A stretch of DNA of 58,558 bases from an uncultured Pelagibacteraceae bacterium (GTDB taxonomy: Bacteria; Pseudomonadota; Alphaproteobacteria; Pelagibacterales; Pelagibacteraceae): assembly GCA_902514755.1 (NCBI GenBank), contig CABXRY010000004.1:1-58558 (forward strand), given 5' to 3'. Positions 51,010 through 58,558 of the stretch are shown here, piece by piece. A program made the translations under genes and the position numbers. Position 1 is the stretch's first letter. Every line of letters begins with the position of its first letter. The notes under the pieces were generated by a model that saw only the letters and a program-made list of their open reading frames with translations, was not told where the DNA came from and made no database searches.

Positions 51010-51586
51010 TATTTTTATCCTCATCTTGAGCTGCTCTCATAAGAACTTGCTCAGTTTCTTCTGCAACAACCATTCTTGCTGGCCATTGACCTTCTTGAAT
51101 ACATATTATTGACCTACATACTTCACTAATACCTTGAATAATTAATAAGATACCTGCTGCTGGTATCATGGATTTAACCATGTAAATTTGAATCTGTGCT
51201 GGACTACTCCAACTAGTTTCTTTGATTTTCCATGCAAGCGCCGCGTACTCGTATCCATAAAATGCTAAAGCCACAACACCTGGAAAAAAAAATATGAAAT
51301 AAAGAACTAAATCTATCCATGCTTGGGTTCTTTGACTAAATAATCTATAGATTACATCTCCTCTTACATGAGCCTCTGTAGCTAAGCAATACGCGCCAGA
51401 CATCATAAGAATTGCACCATACATCTGCATGCTAAAATCAAAATTCCATAGAGTCGGCTTATTAAACGCGTAAGCCATGACTACTTCATAAACAGTTCCT
51501 CCCATTAAAATCACGATACACCACGAAAAAGCTTTTCCCATTGATGTACTCAAGGTATCTGCAAATTTAATGAAAGATTTCATCAT
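50999..51586 (-). CDS. dctQ: TRAP transporter small membrane subunit
   Basis: 195 residues with four membrane helices and the DctQ blocks MGGTVYEVVMAYAFNKPTLW and EAHVRGDVIYRLFSQRTQAW. It works with DctM. A second Met directly follows the first (MMKSF), so the start could be 51583. The gene is separated from dctP by 73 bases that contain a hairpin terminator. The C-terminal tail (EETEQVLMRAAQDEDKNNVI) is charged and overlaps dctM. Confidence 0.9.
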   Translation of the reverse strand: MMKSFIKFADTLSTSMGKAFSWCIVILMGGTVYEVVMAYAFNKPTLWNFDFSMQMYGAILMMSGAYCLATEAHVRGDVIYRLFSQRTQAWIDLVLYFIFFFPGVVALAFYGYEYAALAWKIKETSWSSPAQIQIYMVKSMIPAAGILLIIQGISEVCRSIICIQEGQWPARMVVAEETEQVLMRAAQDEDKNNVI

Positions 51587-51608
51587 AGAAAAGTATATTA
51601 ATTTAAGC

Positions 51609-51645
51609 TAAAAAAAAAGGGGGTTTTTCAACCCCCTTTTTTAAA
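51609..51645 (-). terminator. Rho-independent terminator between dctP and dctQ
   Basis: GGGGG (51619-51623) and CCCCC (51632-51636), extended by a TT/AA pair, form a 7-bp GC-rich stem with a 4-base loop, flanked by A and T runs on both sides. Read on the minus strand it ends in a U run after dctP. It is the strongest terminator in the window. Partial termination would give more binding protein than membrane subunits. Confidence 0.88.
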
Positions 51646-51659
51646 TATTTGAAAGTTAA

Positions 51660-52817
51660 TTAAATTTTAACTTTTGCAATTGGACCAAACTCATTTTCAT
51701 AAGCTAATTTGTAGTTCGGTTGATTCATCAACAGATACTTCATTGTTTTCTTAGCGTATGCTTTTTGTGAGTCTACTACTTTCTTAAAGAAAGCATCTTT
51801 ACCTGAAAACTCAGCAACGATTTTATCCCAACCTTTTAATTGTTCTGCTAGGATAGCATCAGATGTTTGGTAAACATTTACCTTATGCTCATTCATCAAT
51901 TTACCTAAGTCAGTAGAATATCTAACTAGTGCCTTGAAGTAGTTATCTGAGTTTGCAGCATAAGCAGCATTTTTCAAGATAGCTTGATGTTTAGGAGCTA
52001 GGCTGTTTAGTCTCTTAGTATTCATAGGAATTTCAAACATTTCCTGAGATTGGTGGAAACTTCCTAAGTGATAATGTTTAGAGACGTCTTGCATTCCAAA
52101 CTGTGAGTCTGATGTTGGGTTGTTAAACTCAGCAGCATCAATCAAACCAGTTTTCATAGCTGGTTGGATTTCACCACCAGGTAATTGTCTAACGACCATT
52201 CCCATAGCAGTTAAAACGTTAGTCGCTAGACCAACAGTTCTATACTTCATACCTTTAACATCAGATACTTTTGTTACGTTCTTTTTGAACCAACCAAATG
52301 GTTGTGCTGGCATTGGCATATGGAAGAAACCAGTATAGTTAAATCCTACACTTTTAACCGCTTCTTCGTATAATGCTCTTCCTCCACCATACTCCATCCA
52401 TCCCATAACTTCTTGAGATGACATTCCGTATGAAGGACCAGTTCCAAAAAGTGAAGCTGCAGCATTTTTTCCGTACCAGTATGCTGTCACCCAGTGACCC
52501 ATATCTACTACTCCTGAACTTACTGCTTGTCCAATTTCTGAAGTTTTTACGATTGCTCCAACAGGCTGAAGATCAATTTTTAATTCTCCTCCTGACATGT
52601 CGCTAACCATTTTTGCGTAATCTCCTGCCATTTCAAAAAAGATGTTAGCGCCTGATGGCCAAGCTGCTTGCATCTTTAAAGTTAATGGAGCACCAAAAGC
52701 TACATTTGGCATTGCTACAGCTGTTGCTGCTGCTGCACCTGTTGCTGCTGCTGCTTTAAAGAACTTACGTCTTGAAGGTGTTTTTGCACCTTTTAATGAT
52801 TTTTTACTTTTAATCAT
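51660..52817 (-). CDS. dctP: TRAP transporter substrate-binding protein (TakP-like branch)
   Basis: 385 residues. A twin-arginine signal SRRKFFK (15-21) is followed by a hydrophobic Ala-rich stretch and likely cleavage near residue 43 (NVAFGA). The mature protein has the pattern of the COG4663 branch: LKMQAAWPSGANIFFEMAGD, RQLPGGEIQPAMKTGLIDAA, EFNNPTSDSQFGMQD and SFHQSQEMFEIPMNTKRL. Characterised members bind 2-oxoacids or calcium-lactate. A clear ribosome-binding site (AGAGGAGAG) stands before the ATG. An inverted repeat lies 76 bases upstream and a terminator follows the gene. Confidence 0.9.
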   Translation of the reverse strand: MIKSKKSLKGAKTPSRRKFFKAAAATGAAAATAVAMPNVAFGAPLTLKMQAAWPSGANIFFEMAGDYAKMVSDMSGGELKIDLQPVGAIVKTSEIGQAVSSGVVDMGHWVTAYWYGKNAAASLFGTGPSYGMSSQEVMGWMEYGGGRALYEEAVKSVGFNYTGFFHMPMPAQPFGWFKKNVTKVSDVKGMKYRTVGLATNVLTAMGMVVRQLPGGEIQPAMKTGLIDAAEFNNPTSDSQFGMQDVSKHYHLGSFHQSQEMFEIPMNTKRLNSLAPKHQAILKNAAYAANSDNYFKALVRYSTDLGKLMNEHKVNVYQTSDAILAEQLKGWDKIVAEFSGKDAFFKKVVDSQKAYAKKTMKYLLMNQPNYKLAYENEFGPIAKVKI

Positions 52818-52892
52818 TTGTTCTCTCCTCTTTAGTAGTTAATTAACTCCGAGAATAAAACATAGATTTTAAATAGAGTCTTTCTAAAAAGT

Positions 52893-52907
52893 TGGTCACA
52901 TTGACCA
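52893..52907. promoter_or_regulatory. Inverted repeat, candidate operator of the TRAP operon
   Basis: TGGTCA (52893-52898), CAT, TGACCA (52902-52907): a perfect 6-bp palindrome with a 3-base spacer, in the 129-base gap upstream of dctP. GC-rich half sites stand out against the AT-rich gap. The symmetry suits a dimeric repressor or activator, for example of the GntR or LysR type, but no regulator gene is adjacent and the factor is unknown. Confidence 0.5.
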
Positions 52908-52946
52908 CATATAAACTTTTATACAATTTACGGTTGAAATAAACTA

Positions 52947-53900
52947 TCAGTTTACTTTATTTTTACAATTTCCAGTTTTAAAAAACTCATCAATATTATC
53001 TATTGCTAGATTGGCCATTGCTGTTCGAGTTTCTTTGGTAGCACTACCTAAATGTGGAAGAATAAATGCACTCTTATGTTTTAAGTATCCAGGATTTAAA
53101 TTTGGTTCATTTTTATAAACATCTAACCCAACTGCGTAAACTTTTCTTCGATTAAGAGCATCTATTAATGCTTCATCTTCAATTATATCTCCTCTTGCAA
53201 CGTTCGTAACTACCGCTCCTTTTGGTAAATATTCAATTGTATCTTTATTAATCATATCCACTGTTTCTTTTGAAGCTGGACAACAAACTGATAGGACATC
53301 TGATACTGAAAGAAGGTCTTTTAAATTATCATGATAAGTTGCACCATCTTCTTTTTCTGCACTAAGCTTAGATCTATTATGATAATGAATTATCATTCCA
53401 AGTGATTTAGCAACTTTAGCAATTTTTTGACCAATTCTACCCATTCCTAGTATTCCAAGTCTTGCACCTGTTAATTGTTTGCCTATTAAATAATCTGCTG
53501 ACCATTTCCATCCTCCCTCTCTTGCACTATCAATCCCCTCTGCAGCTCTTCGACAAGCACCCAATATTAGTAAAACTCCTATTTCTGCCGTAGCATCAGT
53601 CAAAACATCTGGAGTATTTGTTACTGTTATGCCTCTATTTTTTGCAGCTTCTAAATCTATGTTTCCAAATCCAACCGCAAAATTTGAAATAATCTTAACA
53701 GATTCTGGAAGTGTATTAATTGTATCGCTATCCAATTTGTCTGTTAAAGATGATAATATTCCATCTTGACCTGCGCTTAACTCAATTAATTTTTTTTGGG
53801 AATATAATTCATCATTTAAATTAAAATTAGCTTCAAATGTTTCTTTGGCTTTATCCTCGCAAGATCGTAATAATTTTCTAGTTATTAAAATTTTTTTCAT
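52947..53900 (-). CDS. D-2-hydroxyacid dehydrogenase (glyoxylate/hydroxypyruvate reductase type)
   Basis: 317 residues. Rossmann motif GMGRIG at 152-157; catalytic Arg236 (NVARGDI), Glu265 (KNEPNL) and His283 (LPHLGSAT). The segment HNRSK after the second strand suggests NADPH preference, since Asp is expected for NAD enzymes. The family reduces glyoxylate, hydroxypyruvate or other 2-oxoacids to D-hydroxyacids. It lies 15 bases after the GlcD-like gene and is the last of the hydroxyacid group before dctP. Confidence 0.87.
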   Translation of the reverse strand: MKKILITRKLLRSCEDKAKETFEANFNLNDELYSQKKLIELSAGQDGILSSLTDKLDSDTINTLPESVKIISNFAVGFGNIDLEAAKNRGITVTNTPDVLTDATAEIGVLLILGACRRAAEGIDSAREGGWKWSADYLIGKQLTGARLGILGMGRIGQKIAKVAKSLGMIIHYHNRSKLSAEKEDGATYHDNLKDLLSVSDVLSVCCPASKETVDMINKDTIEYLPKGAVVTNVARGDIIEDEALIDALNRRKVYAVGLDVYKNEPNLNPGYLKHKSAFILPHLGSATKETRTAMANLAIDNIDEFFKTGNCKNKVN

Positions 53901-53915
53901 AAAATTTTTTTATTA

Positions 53916-55289
53916 TTAGTTAAGATCGAATATCTTACCTGGATTCATTATATTGTTTGGATCTAATGTTCTTTTAATTGATTTCATCACTGGAATACTG
54001 TCAGGGTGTTGTTCAAGTAGGTACTCTTTTTTATGTAGCCCTACTCCATGTTCTCCTGTAATAGTTCCCTCAAGCTCTAGGGCTTTTCTGATTAATGTGC
54101 CATTAAATGCTCTAAGTTTTTTATAGATATCTTTTTGTTCAGGGTCATATGGCAAAACTACATGAAAATTACCGTCCCCCATATGGCCAACCATCGGAGC
54201 TCTAACACCAAATTCTTTTGCTTTTTCCTCTGCAAACTTCACACACTCTGTAATCTTTGAAATTGGGACGCATACATCTGTTGAATAAACTCTTCCATTA
54301 TTATTTAAGGCTTTAACAGAATAGTATACGTCCCATCTTGCTTGCCAAAGTTTATTTCTATCTTCTAAATCTTTAGCCCATTTAAATGAACTACCTTTAT
54401 TATCTTTTGATAATTCTTCTACAATTTTAATATTTTCTTGATTTGAAGACTCTGATCCGTGAAATTCAAAAAATAACGTTGGTACCGCCTCAATATCCTT
54501 TAATTTTGAGTAATCAATACTAATACCCATCTGATCTGCATTTAACATTTCAATTCTTGCTATTGGTACCCCGTACTGAATAACCTGTTGAGCAGTCATG
54601 ACTGCATCCTCCAGGGAGGGGAAATGACATACTGCACTCATAATACTTTCTGGTATTGGGGATAATCTTAAATGAACTTCGGTTATAATACCTAGGGTTC
54701 CTTCTGATCCAATAAATAAATTAGTTAAATTATATCCTGCCGAAGTTTTTTTAGTTCTACCTCCTGTATTAATGATATCTCCATTTGGTAAAACAACCGT
54801 TAAACCTGAAATAACTGTTTTCATGGTTCCATATTTTACAGCCATTGTTCCTGATGCTGAAGTTGAGGCCATACCACCTAAAGCAGCGTTGGCTCCTGGA
54901 TCAATTGGAAAAAAAACTCCATCTTCTCTTAAATACTCATTTAGTTGTTCTTTTGTAACACAAGCCTGAACTCTACAATCAAAATCTCCAGCATTTACGC
55001 TTAAAATTTTATTCATTTTCTCCAAACTTATAGTTATACCTTTTTCATTTCCTACTACGTTGCCTTCTAATGAAGTACCTGTACCAAATGGAATTACTGG
55101 AATTTTATTTTCATTACATAATTTTAATATTTTTGAGACTTCTTCATTACTTTCTGGAAAGACTACCGCCTTTGATAATATTGGGTCATATGTATCTTCT
55201 CCTCTAGCATAATTTCCTCTAGTAGATTCAGAGGTAGAGTATCTAGTGTTTAAGAGATTTTTTAATTCTATTTCAACCTGATCATTCAT
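53916..55289 (-). CDS. FAD-linked D-2-hydroxyacid (D-lactate/glycolate) dehydrogenase
   Basis: 457 residues, FAD_binding_4 plus FAD-oxidase C-terminal domain. FAD segments PFGTGTSLEGNVVGNEKG and SASGTMAVKYGTMKTVISGL; metal/substrate segments GHMGDGNFHVVLP and GEHGVGLHKK. Single-polypeptide D-lactate dehydrogenases and GlcD share this layout. No glcE or glcF is beside it, which favours a stand-alone D-lactate/D-2-hydroxyacid enzyme. It would pass electrons to a quinone or cytochrome. It follows the aminotransferase gene by 39 AT-only bases. Confidence 0.86.
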   Translation of the reverse strand: MNDQVEIELKNLLNTRYSTSESTRGNYARGEDTYDPILSKAVVFPESNEEVSKILKLCNENKIPVIPFGTGTSLEGNVVGNEKGITISLEKMNKILSVNAGDFDCRVQACVTKEQLNEYLREDGVFFPIDPGANAALGGMASTSASGTMAVKYGTMKTVISGLTVVLPNGDIINTGGRTKKTSAGYNLTNLFIGSEGTLGIITEVHLRLSPIPESIMSAVCHFPSLEDAVMTAQQVIQYGVPIARIEMLNADQMGISIDYSKLKDIEAVPTLFFEFHGSESSNQENIKIVEELSKDNKGSSFKWAKDLEDRNKLWQARWDVYYSVKALNNNGRVYSTDVCVPISKITECVKFAEEKAKEFGVRAPMVGHMGDGNFHVVLPYDPEQKDIYKKLRAFNGTLIRKALELEGTITGEHGVGLHKKEYLLEQHPDSIPVMKSIKRTLDPNNIMNPGKIFDLN

Positions 55290-55328
55290 AATTTTTAATA
55301 TTAATAAAAAAAAATAAAAAAATACAGC

Positions 55329-56495
55329 TTATTTAGAAAGCATCTTGCCTATATTCTCTAGAGCTTGCTGTATATTCTCTCTAGATGCGGCAAAACTAAA
55401 TCTTACATAATCTTGGCAGGTTTTACCAAATGCTGTTCCTGGAACTATAGCAACTCCAGCTTCATGCATAGCTTTTTTACAAAATTCAGCACCAGTCATA
55501 CCAGTGCCTTTTACTTTTGGAAATGCATAAAAAGCACCGCCAGGCAAGCTACACTCTATGCCAGGTAGATCATTTAAGCCTTTATGAATTAAATTTCTTC
55601 TTAAAGTGAATTTATCTAACATATCATTAATTGAGTCATCTGGACCATCTAATGCTGCAATGCCTGCGAATTGTGCTGCAGCATTTACACATGATACACT
55701 ATTAATTAGTAGTTTATTTACATGTGCAACCATTTCTTTAGGCCAATAACTCCATCCTAATCTCCAACCAGTCATTGAGTAAGCTTTGCTCCATCCTTCT
55801 AAAACTATCAACCTATCCTTTAAAGCTTCATAATGAAAAAATGATGGCATTTCTTTATAGTCAAAAATTTGTCTGCTATAGATTTCATCGCTTAAAATAG
55901 TGACATGTGGATGTTTTTCTAATTCTTTTGCAAAATAATCTATTACAGGTTTCTCAACAAAACTGCCCGTTGGATTATTTGGGTTAATTAAAATTAACAA
56001 TCTAGTTTTATCAGTAATAAGAGATAATATTTTATCTGGATCAAATTTAAGATCTTTATCTTCAGTAAGATCATATGGAACTGGTGTTGAACCGGTATAG
56101 TTAATCATTGACTCATAGATTGGAAAAGCTGGTGTAGGGTGGATTATTTCTGCTCCTGGTTCTCCAAAACATTGAATTGCATAACTCATTGTAGGCTTTC
56201 CACCTGGCATGATTAAAATTCTTTCTGCATCAACATCAGCGTTATATCGTTTTTTAATCCATCTTGTTACAGCTTCTCTGCATTCAGGAATCCCGTTTGA
56301 CATAACATATCCATGGTGTCCATCATCTAGAGCTTTTTTTGCAGCTTCAACAACATGTTTAGGTGTTTTAAAATCTGGCTGCCCTAAACCCAAATGTATC
56401 ATTGGATTACCTTTAGCCTCTAATGCTTTGGCTTCTGCTAATACACTAAATGCAGTTTCTGTTCCTAAGTTTTCTAAATTTTTTGCTAATTTCAT
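55329..56495 (-). CDS. PLP-dependent class I/II aminotransferase
   Basis: 388 residues. Substrate/cofactor blocks are LGLGQPDFKTPKHVVEAA, LINPNNPTGSFVEKP, ILSDEIYSRQIFDYKEM and the Schiff-base Lys in LEGWSKAYSMTGWRLGW. This is the AspC/alanine-aminotransferase-like subgroup; the exact amino acid cannot be named. Its place between L- and D-hydroxyacid flavoenzymes suggests that it interconverts the resulting 2-oxoacid with an amino acid. It follows the FMN enzyme by 14 bases. Confidence 0.86.
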   Translation of the reverse strand: MKLAKNLENLGTETAFSVLAEAKALEAKGNPMIHLGLGQPDFKTPKHVVEAAKKALDDGHHGYVMSNGIPECREAVTRWIKKRYNADVDAERILIMPGGKPTMSYAIQCFGEPGAEIIHPTPAFPIYESMINYTGSTPVPYDLTEDKDLKFDPDKILSLITDKTRLLILINPNNPTGSFVEKPVIDYFAKELEKHPHVTILSDEIYSRQIFDYKEMPSFFHYEALKDRLIVLEGWSKAYSMTGWRLGWSYWPKEMVAHVNKLLINSVSCVNAAAQFAGIAALDGPDDSINDMLDKFTLRRNLIHKGLNDLPGIECSLPGGAFYAFPKVKGTGMTGAEFCKKAMHEAGVAIVPGTAFGKTCQDYVRFSFAASRENIQQALENIGKMLSK

Positions 56496-56509
56496 TTTAG
56501 TGTATCTCC

Positions 56510-57661
56510 TTATTTTCTATAAATTAATTTTGAATAATCTAATTCTTTTATATTTTTGCATCCCATCAATACCATATTTCTATTAATTTCATCATGCATA
56601 TTTTGTAATAAATGTTCAACTCCTTGCTGACCACCTGCGGCCAAAGAGAACAGAAACATTTTACCAAAACTACATGCCGTAGCACCAGCAGCTAAGGCCT
56701 TTAAAACATGGGTTCCCCTTCTAACACCTCCATCTAATATTATTTCCAATTTATCTCCCACAGCATCAGAAATAGCTTTTACTTGATCAAAAGGTGATCT
56801 AGATCCATCAAGTTGTCTTCCACCATGATTTGAGATCATTATAGCTGTACACCCAATATCTATTGCTTTTTTTGCATCCTCGACTGACATCACACCTTTT
56901 AAAGCAAAAGGTCCATCCCATTTTTTTGCACAATACTCTGCATCTTTCCAGCCCATTGCAGGATCATATTGCTCATTAATGTATTCAATTACAGACTTTG
57001 CAATATTAGTTCCTTTATCAGTCTTTTTTTTAACATTAGATAATTCAAATTTTTTTCCAATTAAATAGTTAAAAACCCATTTTGGGCGCATTGCAAAACT
57101 CATTAAGCTCTGAGGTGTAAGTTTCGGCGGGGTAGTAAATCCTGTTCTATGGTCTTTTTCTCTATTCCCTGCAACTAAAGTATCTACTGTTAAACACATG
57201 GCATCAAAACCAGACCTTCTAGATCTATCAATTAAATCGTCAGAAATTGATCTATCTTTATGAACATAAAGTTGAAATAATTTTGGACCACTTGAAATAT
57301 TTGAAACCTCCTCAATGGTATTATTTCCCATAGATGACATGCTATAAAATGTATTAAACTTTTCTGCGGCTCTTGCTGATGCTTTGTCTCCATCTGGATG
57401 ATAAAGTCTTTGCATGGCTGCAGGTGAAAGAAAAATTGGCATATCTATTTTTCTACCAAATAAAGTTGTCGATAGATCAGGTTTTCCAACGCTAGCCAAA
57501 ATATTTGGAACTAAATCACAGTCATTAAATGACTCTGTATTTCTTCTTAAAGTGGACTCATCATCTGCACCACCATCAATGTAATGAAAAATTGGTGAAG
57601 GTAATTTTTTTTTAGCTAATTTTCTAAAGTCACTAAAATTATGACAATCTTTTAAGTTCAC
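56510..57661 (-). CDS. lldD: FMN-dependent L-2-hydroxyacid oxidase/dehydrogenase (LldD family), copy 1
   Basis: 383 residues, TIM-barrel FMN enzyme. Active-site residues of the family are present: Tyr27 (FHYIDGGADDE), Tyr132 (FQLYVHKDR), Lys255 (FALKGVMS), His279 and Arg282 (SNHGGRQLDGSRSP). It oxidises L-lactate, glycolate or a related L-2-hydroxyacid. The start is a GTG at 57661, which shares its first G with the stop of the upstream paralogue (TAGTG). The symbol follows the family; the true substrate is not established. Confidence 0.87.
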   Translation of the reverse strand: MNLKDCHNFSDFRKLAKKKLPSPIFHYIDGGADDESTLRRNTESFNDCDLVPNILASVGKPDLSTTLFGRKIDMPIFLSPAAMQRLYHPDGDKASARAAEKFNTFYSMSSMGNNTIEEVSNISSGPKLFQLYVHKDRSISDDLIDRSRRSGFDAMCLTVDTLVAGNREKDHRTGFTTPPKLTPQSLMSFAMRPKWVFNYLIGKKFELSNVKKKTDKGTNIAKSVIEYINEQYDPAMGWKDAEYCAKKWDGPFALKGVMSVEDAKKAIDIGCTAIMISNHGGRQLDGSRSPFDQVKAISDAVGDKLEIILDGGVRRGTHVLKALAAGATACSFGKMFLFSLAAGGQQGVEHLLQNMHDEINRNMVLMGCKNIKELDYSKLIYRK

Positions 57662-58558
57662 TATCTTCTAAATCTTAAATTAGCTCTGTTTAGATCGCTA
57701 ATCTTTGTACAACCCATTAGTTTCATATCTCTTACTAATTCAGTTTTATACTTTTCAATTGCTCGTTCAACACCTGCTTGCCCTCCAGCAGCTAATGCAT
57801 AAAGATATAATCTACCACCAGAACAAGCTTTGGCTCCTAATGATAAAGCTTTAAGCATATGTGTTCCTCTATGTATTCCACCTTCACAAATCACATCAAG
57901 TTTATCACCTACAGCATCAACAATTTCTGCAAGTTGATCAAACGGAGATCTTGATCCATCAAGCTGTCTTCCACCATGATTTGAAACCATTATACCAGTA
58001 CACCCTATATCAACTGCTCTTTTTGCATCCTCAACACTCATAACACCTTTTAAAGCAAAATGACCACCCCATTGGGAGCAAAGTTTTTCTGCATCTTTCC
58101 AATTCATAGATTGGTCCAACATTGTAGAAAAATAATTTCCAATAGAAGTATTGGTGTCGGTACCCTCTTTTACATAATCTTGAAGATGAGGTAACTCAAA
58201 TTTACCTTTTGTTAAATAATTAATTCCCCACATTGGCTTTGTAGCAAAACTAAATAAGCTTGATAATGTAAGCTTAGGTGGTGACGTAAATCCTGTTCTT
58301 AAATCTCTTTCTCGATTTCCTCCAGTTATAGTATCTACTGTTAATGCCATAACATCAAATTTAGCTGCTTTAGCTCTTTCTAAGCAAGAGTCGTTTAAAC
58401 CTCTATCTTTATGAAAATAAAACTGAAACATCTTTGGCGTATCAATCATGGAAGATATTTCTTCAACACTAACTGTAGCTAAAGCTGATACACCAAACAT
58501 AGTATTAAATTTTTTTGCAGCTTTTCCAACCGCCCTCTCACCATCATAGTGAAATAAT
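57661..58558 (-). CDS. FMN-dependent L-2-hydroxyacid oxidase/dehydrogenase, copy 2 (N-terminus off window)
   Basis: The frame runs beyond the right edge; 298 residues plus stop are visible. It begins in the window with HYDGERAVGKAAKKFNTMFG, which aligns with HPDGDKASARAAEKFNTFYS of the neighbouring gene, so the ATG at 58500 is internal. FQFYFHKDRG, GNRERDLRTGF, FALKGVMSVEDAKRAVDIGC and SNHGGRQLDGSRSP keep the catalytic Tyr, Lys, His and Arg. It is a tandem paralogue of the next gene; differences in the loop between the DRTGF and WKDAE blocks may change substrate choice. Confidence 0.87.
   Translation of the reverse strand, partial: LFHYDGERAVGKAAKKFNTMFGVSALATVSVEEISSMIDTPKMFQFYFHKDRGLNDSCLERAKAAKFDVMALTVDTITGGNRERDLRTGFTSPPKLTLSSLFSFATKPMWGINYLTKGKFELPHLQDYVKEGTDTNTSIGNYFSTMLDQSMNWKDAEKLCSQWGGHFALKGVMSVEDAKRAVDIGCTGIMVSNHGGRQLDGSRSPFDQLAEIVDAVGDKLDVICEGGIHRGTHMLKALSLGAKACSGGRLYLYALAAGGQAGVERAIEKYKTELVRDMKLMGCTKISDLNRANLRFRR

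Noticed and set aside
58441..58500. ATG at 58500 as the start of the second FMN oxidase
   Set aside because: The frame is open to the window edge and the upstream residues align with the paralogue, so this Met is internal.

Overview
The window looks like a chromosome segment of a SAR11 bacterium (Candidatus Pelagibacter or a close relative). The evidence is strong AT-richness, very short or overlapping gene junctions, a 369-residue DMSP demethylase (DmdA) beside DmdB- and DmdC-type genes, a SAM-II riboswitch in front of metX, and an alphaproteobacterial arrangement of the atp and suc operons. No tRNA, rRNA, insertion sequence, CRISPR array or prophage gene was recognised.

Layout. Positions 1-2287 hold the end of an NlpC/P60 hydrolase (+) and tyrA/hisC (-). 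Positions 2288-2477 hold a promoter and a SAM-II riboswitch that lead into metX-metW-gloB (+). From about 4.93 kb a clear promoter opens a plus-strand run rplU-rpmA-obgE-proB-proA-nadD-rsfS-ctpA-rppH. From 43.9 kb down to 11.5 kb every gene is on the minus strand. Read in transcription order these are ffh-rpsP-trmD-rplS, leuC-leuD-leuB, dmdC-dmdB-(hydrolase remnant)-dmdA, asd, sdhC-D-A-B, mmsA, mdh-sucC-sucD-sucA-sucB-lpd, priA and atpH-A-G-D-C. dapF and ftsY (+) follow at 44.07-45.8 kb. From 45.8 kb to the end all genes are on the minus strand again. In transcription order they are two tandem FMN 2-hydroxyacid oxidases, an aminotransferase, a GlcD/D-lactate dehydrogenase-type flavoprotein, a D-2-hydroxyacid dehydrogenase, a TRAP transporter (P, then Q and M), an amidase, an unannotated 58-residue membrane protein, an EamA exporter, an alpha/beta hydrolase and a small exported protein.

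How the genes fit together. DmdA, DmdB and DmdC carry out the first three steps of DMSP demethylation. The pathway ends in methanethiol, which can be captured on the activated homoserine that MetX makes, so the SAM-II element and metX-metW connect to the dmd cluster. The asd-sdh-mmsA-mdh-suc-lpd block supplies aspartate semialdehyde and much of the lower TCA cycle, next to the F1 part of ATP synthase. The right-hand block reads as an uptake and oxidation module for 2-hydroxy or 2-oxo acids. Its substrate is inferred, not shown.

Points to check first: an apparent one-base frameshift in sucB inside an A6 run (20620-20625); a compact, strongly paired RNA candidate between ffh and dapF (43909-44005); a C-terminal alpha/beta-hydrolase remnant just upstream of dmdA; the 58-residue membrane ORF at 48139-48315; a near-perfect inverted repeat upstream of dctP; and a hairpin terminator between dctP and dctQ.
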